From Microvirga terrestris (lineage in GTDB: Bacteria > Pseudomonadota > Alphaproteobacteria > Rhizobiales > Beijerinckiaceae), in NCBI RefSeq assembly GCF_015694425.1, contig NZ_JADQDN010000002.1, positions 496,001-560,000 on the forward strand: a stretch of 64,000 nt of DNA, given 5' to 3'. Within the stretch, counting starts at the first letter, position 1; each line of letters begins with the position of its first letter. Both the position numbers and the translations under genes were made by a program. The notes beneath the pieces are model-generated. The model saw only the letters and a program-made list of their open reading frames with translations. It had not been told where the DNA came from and ran no database searches. Below are positions 16,473 through 23,974 of this stretch, piece after piece.

Positions 16473-17140
16473 CAGATCCTCCCGCTGTGGTCGGCCACGT
16501 CAATCGGACCGCGATGCCGACTACGGGTTGCAAGGAAAACGATCACGGCCGCCACGGCCAGGATGGCGGCGGTCGCCCGCAGCACCGCTTTCTGCGACCA
16601 GTCGGAGGGGAACAGGCCCGTGAGCGCCTGGGGGAAGACCGGAATCGGCAGGTTCAGGAGATCGCCGAACAGCACCATGCAGAACGGCGTGAGGCTCAAG
16701 CTGAGGATGACGAGATCGCGCAGGCGCGCCTCGGGCGTAGCATACCCGCCGATGATGATGGCGAGCGGACCTGCGAACAACATCCCCAAACCTGGGGTCG
16801 TCAGGGTTCCGAACGAGAAGGGGCGGATAGTGAGCGCGAAGGCCAGGATGCCGCCGATCACGAAGACCGGCCCGCGCAGGTTCCAGCGCTCCAGGGCATC
16901 GCCGTGCTTAATGAAGGCGAAGGCGAGTAGGGCAAGCCCCGACAGGCCGACCGCGATGGCGAGCCATCGGGGCAGCATGGCCGGCCCCATGGCATTAAGA
17001 GTGCCCTGGTCGAGATCCTGCGTGAGCCACAGCGCCAGGGCCGCCAGCGCCAGCAGGACCAATCCGCCCGCGATGTTTTGGGGCGCGCGGACCGGCCCGC
17101 CGGGCCTCGCGGGCCCTGAGCCTTCGTGAAGAGTGGACAT
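16472..17140 (-). CDS. tctB: tripartite tricarboxylate transporter small permease
   Basis: 222 residues from the ATG at 17138-17140, which has GGGAGG seven bases upstream; an in-frame ATG at 17218 lacks this. There are four to five hydrophobic helices, with NIAGGLVLLALAALALWLT early and LAIIIGGYATPEARLRDLVI late, the usual TctB pattern. It is a low-conservation partner of TctA. It is first in the operon, with a 434-base divergent gap to the TerC gene. Confidence 0.88.
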   Translation of the reverse strand: MSTLHEGSGPARPGGPVRAPQNIAGGLVLLALAALALWLTQDLDQGTLNAMGPAMLPRWLAIAVGLSGLALLAFAFIKHGDALERWNLRGPVFVIGGILAFALTIRPFSFGTLTTPGLGMLFAGPLAIIIGGYATPEARLRDLVILSLSLTPFCMVLFGDLLNLPIPVFPQALTGLFPSDWSQKAVLRATAAILAVAAVIVFLATRSRHRGPIDVADHSGRI

Positions 17141-17574
17141 GAACGACCTCCCGACAGACGCCTTGAGCGCCCCATGTTCTTTCAAATCGATATGGCCTGA
17201 GGCACCAACCCGGATCAAGCTTCTGTTTCCCTGAAGCAGGCCTTCTCAACAATACGTCTTGGGAACTAGGGGACAGAAGGGAAACCGCCTATCATCCTTA
17301 GGATAAGGCGCTGCCTTCCATGAGAGGTGACTTGATCCCTGGACCTGGGTTGTCTAGATGGACCCGGTAGCCAGGCCGGGCCCCTCTGGTCGCTCCCTAA
17401 AGGAGCGGCGATGTCGGACTGGATGAAAACCAGGACGGCCTGGGTTCGTTCAAACAGACGGTTTTGCCTGCATTTCGGCTCCTGCCTCGAAGATTTTCGG
17501 ATCAGGACGGTGCCAGATGCGTCTCTTTGAACGTTTCGCATGCGCTGCCCGCAAACCGACATATGAGGCACTGC
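17141..17574. other. divergent intergenic region, tctB / terC
   Basis: 434 bases with several small hairpins: one around 17286-17312 (CGCCTATC/GATAAGGCG with a bulge), one at about 17332-17378 (CCTGG...CCAGG) and CCAGGACGGCCTGG near 17430. It must hold both divergent promoters. Because TerC genes are often under yybP-ykoY manganese riboswitches I looked for the GGGGAGUAG and CAUAC elements and did not find them. Confidence 0.45.
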
Positions 17575-18246
17575 ATGTTTGATCTCTCGCAGTTTTTCGG
17601 ACCTGAGGTCGTCGCCTTCCTGATGGTGGTCGGAATCGATCTGGCGCTTGCCGGTGACAATGCCATCGTCATCGGTCTGGCCGCCGCCGGTCTCCCCAAG
17701 GAGCAGCGCAACAAGGCCATTCTGCTCGGCGTCCTGGCCGCCACGGTCCTGCGTATCATCTTTGCCCTGCTCACGACCCAGCTTCTTCAGATCGTGGGCC
17801 TCCTGCTCGCCGGTGGCATTCTGCTGTTGTGGGTGTGCTGGAAGATGTGGCGCGAATTGCGCGCAGGACACGAGGCAGAGCAGCACGCGGCTGAAGAGGC
17901 CCTGGAAGGCCGTGACATCAACCAGGATGGCACCATTGCCGGCGGAGTCCCGCGCAAGACCTTCGCCCAGGCAGCCTGGCAGATCGTCATCGCCGACGTG
18001 TCCATGTCCCTCGACAACGTGCTCGCCGTGGCCGGCGCGGCGCGCGAGCATCCCTACATCCTGGCCTTCGGCCTCCTGCTGTCGATCGCCCTCATGGGCG
18101 TTGCAGCCTCCTACATTGCCCGTCTGCTCCAGCGCTATCGCTGGATCGCCTATGTAGGCTTGGCGATCATCCTCTATGTGGCTCTCAAGATGATTTACGA
18201 AGGCTATGTCGAGGTGGCACCCTTCGTTAATGGCGCTGTCGGCTGA
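17575..18246 (+). CDS. TerC family integral membrane protein (YjbE type)
   Basis: 223 residues from the ATG at 17575 (GAGG upstream); longer upstream frames start with basic, non-membrane sequence. There are six to seven helices in two repeats. FLMVVGIDLALAGDNAIVIGLA and IVIADVSMSLDNVLAVAGAA each carry the DN motif of the TerC fold, where the acidic residues are thought to bind a metal. YjbE/TerC proteins are linked to manganese export and to loading secreted metalloenzymes. An EF-hand-like DINQDGTIAGG sits in the loop at about residues 117-127, which could bind calcium. The gene is single and divergent from tctBAC. Confidence 0.88.
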   Translation: MFDLSQFFGPEVVAFLMVVGIDLALAGDNAIVIGLAAAGLPKEQRNKAILLGVLAATVLRIIFALLTTQLLQIVGLLLAGGILLLWVCWKMWRELRAGHEAEQHAAEEALEGRDINQDGTIAGGVPRKTFAQAAWQIVIADVSMSLDNVLAVAGAAREHPYILAFGLLLSIALMGVAASYIARLLQRYRWIAYVGLAIILYVALKMIYEGYVEVAPFVNGAVG

Positions 18247-18311
18247 GGCGGAACAGCCATCCGGGATCCCCAATCTCCAATTGACGGCGGAGATGTGGGA
18301 GGGCACAGAGC

Positions 18312-19022
18312 ATGACGCTCATGCCCCCCGCTCTCCGCCCTCATTTTTCTTATTCAGGCTTGCGCCACGGTGCGCGCGCCGCGCTTCCGGCCTTTCCAGG
18401 CTTCATCATGTTCGCCCTGGCCTTCGGCACGGCCGCGGCGCAGAAGGGCCTGTCCCTCGGTGAAACCTTGGGCCTCTCAGGCTTCGTCTATGCCGGTGCC
18501 TCGCAGATGGTGGGGCTTGAGATCTGGCAGCAGGTCTGGACGCCTGCGACGATCCTCACGATCATGACGGTCACCGCCGTGGTGAACGCACGCATGATCA
18601 TGCTCGGGGCAACCCTCCAGCCATGGCTCAAGCACGAGCCTCTCCCACGCACGGCACTCAACCTCTTCCTCCTCACGGAGGCTGGCTGGCTCATCGGCAC
18701 CCGGTATCACACTGAGGGCGGCCGGGATGTGGGAGTGCTGCTGGGCTGCGCGCTCATCCTCTGGCTGGTCTGGCTGGTGGCGACCTTCGCCGGCTTCTTC
18801 GCGGGTGCCCTCGTGCCTGAGCCCAGGCGCTTCGGCCTCGATCTCGTGATGCCGATCTTCTTCGGCGTGATGCTCGTGCCCCTTTGGAAAGGGTTCAAGC
18901 CAGCCCTCCCCTGGTTGGTAGCAGGGCTCGTCTCGCTCATCGTCCATGCGCTGGTGCCGGGCTATCTCTTCATCATCGCCGGTGCGCTCGCGGGCGTCGT
19001 TGCCGGGATGCTGATCGAATGA
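18312..19022 (+). CDS. azlC: branched-chain amino acid exporter, large subunit AzlC
   Basis: 236 residues, start ATG 18312 with GGGAGGGCACAGAG upstream. It has about six helices. The conserved AzlC stretches are PGFIMFALAFGTAAAQKGLS, SGFVYAGASQMVGLE and TAVVNARMIMLGATLQPWL. With AzlD it forms a 4+1 type exporter (LIV-E family) for branched-chain amino acids or analogues. Its stop overlaps the azlD start (ATGA, 19019-19022). Confidence 0.92.
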   Translation: MTLMPPALRPHFSYSGLRHGARAALPAFPGFIMFALAFGTAAAQKGLSLGETLGLSGFVYAGASQMVGLEIWQQVWTPATILTIMTVTAVVNARMIMLGATLQPWLKHEPLPRTALNLFLLTEAGWLIGTRYHTEGGRDVGVLLGCALILWLVWLVATFAGFFAGALVPEPRRFGLDLVMPIFFGVMLVPLWKGFKPALPWLVAGLVSLIVHALVPGYLFIIAGALAGVVAGMLIE

Positions 19023-19342
19023 ACGGGTTCGCCAGCTTCATCGCGAGCCCGTGGGGTTCGGTTCTCGCCATTGCGGGCATGACGCTGGTGACGTTCCTGT
19101 GTCGCATCGCAGGCGTCGTGGTCATGAGCCGTGTGCGCATTACGCCGCGCATCGAACGGGGCCTGCGCGCCCTTCCCGGCTCCATCATCCTGGCGACGAT
19201 CCTGCCTGTGGTGATCGACAACGGCTGGCCCGCCATGATTGCATTAGCCGCCGCCATCATCGCCATGGCGGTGACGCGGATCGACATCGTCGGCCTTGTA
19301 GCCGGCCTAGGCACCCTCGCCGTCATTCGGGCTTTTGGATGA
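19019..19342 (+). CDS. azlD: branched-chain amino acid exporter, small subunit AzlD
   Basis: 107 residues with four hydrophobic helices. SVLAIAGMTLVTFLCRIAGV and IERGLRALPGSIILATI match the AzlD family. It is translationally coupled to azlC by a 4-base overlap. Its last 36 bases overlap, tail to tail, the 3' end of the phosphatase gene on the other strand. Confidence 0.88.
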   Translation: MNGFASFIASPWGSVLAIAGMTLVTFLCRIAGVVVMSRVRITPRIERGLRALPGSIILATILPVVIDNGWPAMIALAAAIIAMAVTRIDIVGLVAGLGTLAVIRAFG

Positions 19343-19813
19343 GGTCTGCTTGAGCCGCAGGCGGATGCGGTACATCAAGCCGTCACGGATGTTGCGATAG
19401 GCATCGAGCACTTGGTCGCGCGAGCCCTGCGTGATCGTCGGGTCCGGCGTCGGCCAATACTCTACATCCGCCGCGATGGTGCGCGTGAGTTCGAGCGCCG
19501 CGTGATGGGCTTCCGGCGAAAGCGAAATGATGAGGTCGAAGTTCAACCCTTCCCACTCCTCGAGTTCATCGAGGGTGCGCGGCTTGTGCTTGGAGGCGTC
19601 GATGCCGATCTCGGACAGGATCGACGACACAAAGCCGTCCGGCTCGCCTTTGCGCACGCCGGCGGACTGCACATAGATCGACTTGCCGAAGTAATGGCGC
19701 GCAATCGCTTCCGCCATGGGCGAGCGCACCGCATTCATTGCGCAGACGAACAGAACCGAGTGGATCCGTTTCGGGCGGGGCTCGTCCAGAGGCTCATCCA
19801 GGCGCTCCTCCAA
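19307..19813 (-). CDS. low-molecular-weight protein tyrosine phosphatase
   Basis: 168 residues. The P-loop VLFVCAMNAVRSPMAE holds the CX5R(S) active site (Cys24, Arg30), and TPDPTI near residue 131 supplies the general-acid Asp. I chose the TTG at 19811-19813 because AAGGG lies seven bases before it and no upstream or nearby in-frame ATG exists. It begins three bases after the UPF0262 stop. The family dephosphorylates phosphotyrosine proteins or, in related ArsC enzymes, reduces arsenate. The fixed linkage to hisD and UPF0262 in Hyphomicrobiales supports a housekeeping role. Confidence 0.85.
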   Translation of the reverse strand: MEERLDEPLDEPRPKRIHSVLFVCAMNAVRSPMAEAIARHYFGKSIYVQSAGVRKGEPDGFVSSILSEIGIDASKHKPRTLDELEEWEGLNFDLIISLSPEAHHAALELTRTIAADVEYWPTPDPTITQGSRDQVLDAYRNIRDGLMYRIRLRLKQTSSKSPNDGEGA

Positions 19814-19816
19814 GCG

Positions 19817-20302
19817 TCAGCCCTTCCAGTGAAGCGCGAAGATGAGCGTGAAGATGCGCCGCGCCGTGCCGAAATCCAGGATGAGCTTGCCCTCTAACCG
19901 CTTCATCAGCAGTTCGGCCGCCTCGTTGTGCAGACCGCGCCGCCCCATGTCGATGGCCTCGATCTGTGCCGGCGAGGCGGAACGGATCGCCTGGTAATAG
20001 CTGTCGCAGATCATCTCGTATTCGCGGATGGCCTTGCGGAACGGCGTCAGCGACAGGTGGTGCGAGATGAGATGCGCGCCGTCCTGCGTGGTCACTTCGA
20101 AGCAGAGCTTTTTGTCGATGAGCGAGATGCGCAAGGCATAGGGTCCGCCATCGTAGTTCGGCAGCGCGAAGGTGTTCTCTTCGAGGATATCGTAGATGGC
20201 GATGGCCCGTTCATGCTCCTGATCCGGGTTGCCACGGCCGATGGAGGCCTCGTCGAGGGTGACGGCGACCAGCCGGGTCCGCTCCTTCGCTTCACTCGCC
20301 AT
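19817..20302 (-). CDS. UPF0262 family protein
   Basis: 161 residues. The sequence matches the alphaproteobacterial UPF0262 family throughout: ERAIAIYDILEENTF, PYALRISLIDKKLCFEV, SLTPFRKAIREYEMICDSYY and GMG-like DMGRRGLHNEAA. It is a soluble protein of unknown function found beside hisD in many Hyphomicrobiales. It precedes the phosphatase by three bases, so the two are probably co-translated. A palindromic repeat separates it from hisD. Confidence 0.88.
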   Translation of the reverse strand: MASEAKERTRLVAVTLDEASIGRGNPDQEHERAIAIYDILEENTFALPNYDGGPYALRISLIDKKLCFEVTTQDGAHLISHHLSLTPFRKAIREYEMICDSYYQAIRSASPAQIEAIDMGRRGLHNEAAELLMKRLEGKLILDFGTARRIFTLIFALHWKG

Positions 20303-20322
20303 CCCGCCTCCGGTTAACCTTA

Positions 20323-20437
20323 GAGCATCGGCCCCAAAAGTGGATTTGCACTTTTGGGGCTTTTCCGATGCTCCACTCTATAAAAGAGCGCATCGTTGAG
20401 TACGAAAAACCGGAACCACCTTTTCGCACGATGCGCT
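20323..20437. repeat. compound palindromic intergenic repeat
   Basis: Two nested or adjacent palindromes. The first is GAGCATCGG (20323-20331) with CCGATGCTC (20365-20373), enclosing GCCCCAAAAGTG (20331-20342) with CACTTTTGGGGC (20349-20360). The second is AGCGCATCGT (20387-20396) with ACGATGCGCT (20428-20437). It is typical of dispersed repeats in Methylobacteriaceae and rhizobia. Its right end supplies the stop codon of hisD. Confidence 0.7.
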
Positions 20438-21728
20438 AGAGGTTCAGGCGGATCGCGACCGACCGCGCATGGCCCTCCAGACCCTCCGAACGCCCGAGCG
20501 CAATGGCCGCCGGGCCGAGCGCCCGCAGAGCGTTCGCATCGCATTTCAGGATCGAGGTTCGCTTCATGAAGTCAAGCACGCCGAGACCCGATGAGAACCG
20601 GGCCGAGCGCGCCGTGGGCAGAACGTGGTTGGGGCCGCCTACATAATCGCCGATGGCCTCCGGCGTGTGGCTGCCGAGGAAGATGGAACCCGCATTGCGG
20701 ACTTTGGCTGCAAGCTCTTCCGCGTTCTCCGTCTCGATTTCGAGGTGTTCGGGGGCCAGCCGATCCACGAGGGGAATGGCGTTTTCCAGCCGGTCGATCA
20801 GGATGATCGCCCCATAATCGCGCCAGCTCGCGCCGGCGATCTTTGCCTTGGGAAGGGTCTGGAGCTGGCGCTCGACGGCCTTTTCCACCGCATCGGCCAA
20901 TGCCGGACTGTCCGTGATCAGGATCGATTGCGCAGCCGTATCGTGCTCGGCTTGGGCCATGAGATCGGCGGCGATCCAGTCCGGATTACTATTAGCATCG
21001 GCGAGGATGAGCACTTCGGAGGGCCCTGCGATCATGTCGATGCCGACCTGGCCGAAGACCCGGCGCTTGGCGGCCGCCACATAGGCATTGCCGGGGCCGA
21101 CGATCTTGGCGACAGGTTTGACGCTTTCGGTGCCATAGGCGAGCGCAGCCACAGCCTGGGCGCCGCCGATGCGGAAGACCTCGTCGACGCCAGCAAGACG
21201 CGCCGCCGCCAGCACGAGCGGGTTCGTATCGCCGCGCGGGGTCGGCACCACCATGGCGATGCGCGGAACCCCCGCCACCTTCGCCGGTACGGCATTCATC
21301 AGAACGGAGGACGGATAGCTCGCAAGGCCGCCGGGAACGTAGAGACCCACGGATTCAATCGCCGTCCAGCGCCAGCCCAGGGTGACGCCGACGGAATCCG
21401 TGGTCCTGAAGTCCTTAGGGCGCTGCTCCCGGTGATAGGTCTCGATGCGCTCCTTGGCGAGCGCCAAGGCCTCCAGGGCTTCCTTGGAACACTGGGCCTC
21501 GGCAGCGTCGATCTCGGCATCGGACACCCGCAGGGTCTCGGGCTGAAGCGCCAATCCATCGAAACGGAGGGTGAAATCGATCAGCGCCTCGTCGCCGCGC
21601 ACAACCACATCCTCGATGATGGCACGCACCGCCTGGTCCACATCCTCCGAGACCTCGCGCTTGGCAGAGAGCAGGGCAGCAAACGCCTGCGGGAAAGAGG
21701 CGTCCCGCGCATCGAGCCTCTGCGCCAT
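20436..21728 (-). CDS. hisD: histidinol dehydrogenase
   Basis: 430 residues, the normal length. It catalyses the last two steps of histidine synthesis, L-histidinol to L-histidine with two NAD. The family signature is IDMIAGPSEVLILAD with zinc and NAD contacts; GGPNHVLPTARSARFSSGLG carries the conserved catalytic His. The start ATG follows the DUF2948 stop with no gap (TAAATG). The stop codon TAG is formed by the edge of the palindromic repeat. The gene order DUF2948-hisD-UPF0262-phosphatase is conserved in Hyphomicrobiales. Confidence 0.96.
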   Translation of the reverse strand: MAQRLDARDASFPQAFAALLSAKREVSEDVDQAVRAIIEDVVVRGDEALIDFTLRFDGLALQPETLRVSDAEIDAAEAQCSKEALEALALAKERIETYHREQRPKDFRTTDSVGVTLGWRWTAIESVGLYVPGGLASYPSSVLMNAVPAKVAGVPRIAMVVPTPRGDTNPLVLAAARLAGVDEVFRIGGAQAVAALAYGTESVKPVAKIVGPGNAYVAAAKRRVFGQVGIDMIAGPSEVLILADANSNPDWIAADLMAQAEHDTAAQSILITDSPALADAVEKAVERQLQTLPKAKIAGASWRDYGAIILIDRLENAIPLVDRLAPEHLEIETENAEELAAKVRNAGSIFLGSHTPEAIGDYVGGPNHVLPTARSARFSSGLGVLDFMKRTSILKCDANALRALGPAAIALGRSEGLEGHARSVAIRLNL

Positions 21729-22169
21729 TTATGGGCGCTCCGCCGTTTGAAACTGGTCCTCGTGGGAGGGGCGGCTTTCGGCAGCCCAGACCGGGCCGGT
21801 ATCTTTCATCTGCATTTCGATGCACTCCAGATCCACCTGGATGGCTCCGCCTTCGGCAAAGATCAAGGTGGCGGTGCCCGAAGGGGCGTCCTTCTCCTCG
21901 AACGCAATGGCGAGAAGGTTAAGAACCGCGTCCTTGTTGCTCCGGTCGATGCCGCGGACGCGCACACCCGTCACATTCTCGAAATGCATGCAGGTCAGCC
22001 GACGCTGAGGCGTGGCTGCCTCCCAATCGTAGCGGCGGACCTGGATGGCGAAGCGCCGCTCCTTGGGCAAATAGGCGATATCCCCGACCTGCAGCAGCGA
22101 ATCCTGCAAGTGAGCGGAGATGACGGAAAGGTCTTCAGGGTCGAACGCGACGAGTCTCAGGAGATCCAT
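21729..22169 (-). CDS. DUF2948 family protein
   Basis: 146 residues from the ATG at 22167-22169; the open frame upstream of it runs through the murA terminator and is not protein-like. The core is LLRLVAFDPEDLSVISAHLQD, RRFAIQVRRYDWE and IFAEGGAIQVDLECIE, which fit the DUF2948 family of small beta-rich proteins. The function is unknown. It sits between murA and hisD, as in many related genomes, and is fused translationally to hisD (TAAATG). Confidence 0.85.
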   Translation of the reverse strand: MDLLRLVAFDPEDLSVISAHLQDSLLQVGDIAYLPKERRFAIQVRRYDWEAATPQRRLTCMHFENVTGVRVRGIDRSNKDAVLNLLAIAFEEKDAPSGTATLIFAEGGAIQVDLECIEMQMKDTGPVWAAESRPSHEDQFQTAERP

Positions 22170-22260
22170 GGCCCACCAACCTGTTGTTGAACTTTGATCT
22201 TTAGGTAGAGAGCCCCCTGCCCCGGCGCAACCTTTCGCCCTGGCTTGCCGCCTGAACCTG

Positions 22261-22290
22261 AAAAGAAAAAGGCCGGCGGTAAAGCCGGCC
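22261..22290 (-). terminator. terminator of murA
   Basis: On the minus strand a 7-bp stem GGCCGGC/GCCGGCC (22284-22290 with 22271-22277) precedes TTTTTCTTTT. It lies 10 bases after the murA stop and implies that DUF2948-hisD has its own promoter in 22170-22260. Confidence 0.82.
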
Positions 22291-22299
22291 TTCCATCCT

Positions 22300-23589
22300 T
22301 CAGCCCCTGACGCGCTCGATGAGCGCGCCGCATCGGGCGAGTTTGGCCTCCAGTGCCTCGAAGCCGCGATCCAGGTGGTAGACGCGGTTGATGGTGGTCT
22401 CGCCATCCGCCACGAGGCCGGCGATCACCAGGGACACCGAAGCGCGCAGGTCGGTGGCCATGACCGGAGCCCCTTTCAGGCCCGGAACGCCATCTACATA
22501 GGCGCTGTCGCCGTCGAGGCGGATATGGGCACCGAGGCGCGCCAGCTCCTGCACGTGCATGAAGCGGTTCTCGAAGATCGTCTCGCGGATGCGCGAAGTG
22601 CCGTTCGCCCGGGTCATGAGGGCCATGAACTGAGCCTGGAGATCCGTGGGGAAGCCCGGGAACGGATCGGTGGTCACGTCGACCGGCTGAAGGCCGTTGC
22701 CGTTGCGGCGGACGCGGATGCCCCCATGGGTCGCGGTGACCTCGGCTCCAGCCTGGCCCAAAACGTCGAGGGCGGCCTGGAGATAGTCGGGACGGGTATT
22801 GTCGAGCACCAGATCACCGCCGGTCATGGCCACCGCCATGGCATAGGTGCCCGTCTCGATGCGGTCCGGCATGACGTCGTGGGAGGCGCCGTTCAGGCTG
22901 GGAACACCCTCGATCACGATCTCGGAGGTGCCGGCGCCCTGGATCTTGGCACCCATCTTGATGAGGCATTCGGCGAGATCCACCACCTCCGGCTCGCGGG
23001 CGGCGTTGCGGATCACGGTGGTGCCCTGCGCGAGGGTCGCCGCCATGAGGGCCACATGGGTGCCGCCCACCGTCACCTTCGGAAAGTCGATCTCAGCGCC
23101 GCGAAGCCCTTTTGGCGCCGTCGCCACCACGTAGCCAGCCTCGATCTCGATGGCGGCGCCCAGCTTGGCCAGGGCCATGATGAGCAGGTCCACCGGTCGG
23201 GTGCCGATGGCGCAGCCGCCGGGCATGGACACCTTGGCATGGCCGAAGCGGGCCACCAGGGGAGCGATGACCCAGAAGCTCGCCCGCATGGTCGAGACGA
23301 GTTCGTAGGGGGCCGAGGTGTCGATGACGTTTTTGGCCGACAGGCGGATGGTCTGGCCCGTCTCGGAGGACTGACCGGGACGGCGGCCGGCGATCGAGTG
23401 GTCGACGCCGAAGTTGCTCATGATCCGCAGCAGGGACGAGATATCGGCAAGCCGCGGCACGTTGCCGAGCTCGAGCGTATCGGCCGTGAGCAGGCTCGCG
23501 ATCATGAGGGGCAAGGCCGCATTCTTGGCGCCTGAGATCGGAATCAGGCCGTTGAGGGGCGCGCCGCCCCGGATGCGAATGCGATCCAT
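22300..23589 (-). CDS. murA: UDP-N-acetylglucosamine 1-carboxyvinyltransferase
   Basis: 429 residues from the ATG at 23587-23589 (AAGGGGAT upstream; a TTG precedes it directly). It carries out the first committed step of peptidoglycan synthesis, transfer of enolpyruvate from PEP to UDP-GlcNAc. The N-terminal [18 protein letters not shown] is diagnostic. The active-site loop [10 protein letters not shown] carries Cys126, the residue that fosfomycin alkylates, so the enzyme should be fosfomycin-sensitive. [13 protein letters not shown] and the terminal [19 protein letters not shown] are standard MurA features. Confidence 0.96.
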   Translation of the reverse strand: MDRIRIRGGAPLNGLIPISGAKNAALPLMIASLLTADTLELGNVPRLADISSLLRIMSNFGVDHSIAGRRPGQSSETGQTIRLSAKNVIDTSAPYELVSTMRASFWVIAPLVARFGHAKVSMPGGCAIGTRPVDLLIMALAKLGAAIEIEAGYVVATAPKGLRGAEIDFPKVTVGGTHVALMAATLAQGTTVIRNAAREPEVVDLAECLIKMGAKIQGAGTSEIVIEGVPSLNGASHDVMPDRIETGTYAMAVAMTGGDLVLDNTRPDYLQAALDVLGQAGAEVTATHGGIRVRRNGNGLQPVDVTTDPFPGFPTDLQAQFMALMTRANGTSRIRETIFENRFMHVQELARLGAHIRLDGDSAYVDGVPGLKGAPVMATDLRASVSLVIAGLVADGETTINRVYHLDRGFEALEAKLARCGALIERVRG

Positions 23590-23650
23590 CAATATCCCCT
23601 TGTAAATTGTTCAGTCAGCCATGCGCTATGCGCGCCTCGAGCTCTCAAAG

Positions 23651-23818
23651 CTAGTCGGACGGCTTGTCGCGCTCTGCTGCAACGCTCAAGCTGCCGCTTT
23701 CGTTTCCGGGCCCGTTAGCGGCCTGCCGCCCGCGGGCCTGCGCCTTGCGCCGCTTGAGGTTTTCCTTCAAGGCGGCCTTGAGCCGGTCAGCCTTCTGTTG
23801 CGATTTCACGTCAGTCAT
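23651..23818 (-). CDS. 55-residue basic protein upstream of murA
   Basis: The frame runs from ATG 23816-23818 to TAG 23651 and encodes 55 residues. The first half (QQKADRLKAALKENLKRRKA, then QARGRQ) is a strongly basic amphipathic helix; the tail is Gly/Ser/Asn rich and disordered. I recall short proteins of this type (DRLKxALxxNLKRRKxQxR) annotated as hypothetical in many Hyphomicrobiales. It lies 62 bases before murA on the same strand and is too short for standard ORF cut-offs. RNA or ribosome binding is possible from its charge, but that is a guess. Confidence 0.65.
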   Translation of the reverse strand: MTDVKSQQKADRLKAALKENLKRRKAQARGRQAANGPGNESGSLSVAAERDKPSD

Positions 23819-23898
23819 GGTTCACGCGACCCATCGTCGCCTTTACCCAATAAAGGCTTCGCACGCGGCCCTCAACCGCAATATCACGTTTGCGGACT

Positions 23899-23928
23899 TT
23901 GACCCGGATCAATGTGATCTGACATAAT
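23899..23928 (+). promoter_or_regulatory. hemA promoter with overlapping FNR/FixK-like site
   Basis: TTGACC (23899-23904) and CATAAT (23923-23928), 18 bases apart, make a sigma-70-like promoter. The same -35 hexamer is the left half of TTGAC-CCGG-ATCAA (23899-23912), one mismatch from the FNR/FixK consensus TTGAT-N4-ATCAA. The site lies about 62-76 bases before the hemA start. Confidence 0.5.
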
Positions 23929-23974
23929 GGGATCAGTATCCCCGGGCAGTTTGCATTGCCCACCCGGTGAGATG

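Noticed and set aside
17141-17574. yybP-ykoY manganese riboswitch before terC
   Set aside because: The expected GGGGAGUAG stem and CAUAC loops were not found by eye. A covariance-model search would be decisive.
17266-18306. 346-codon minus-strand frame opposite terC
   Set aside because: Antisense shadow of an intact membrane protein; translation is low-complexity polar sequence.
20625-23535. Long plus-strand open frames (386-521 codons) opposite hisD and murA
   Set aside because: They are antisense to clear, full-length housekeeping genes. Their His/Gly/Arg-rich translations are the usual by-product of GC-rich codons read backwards.
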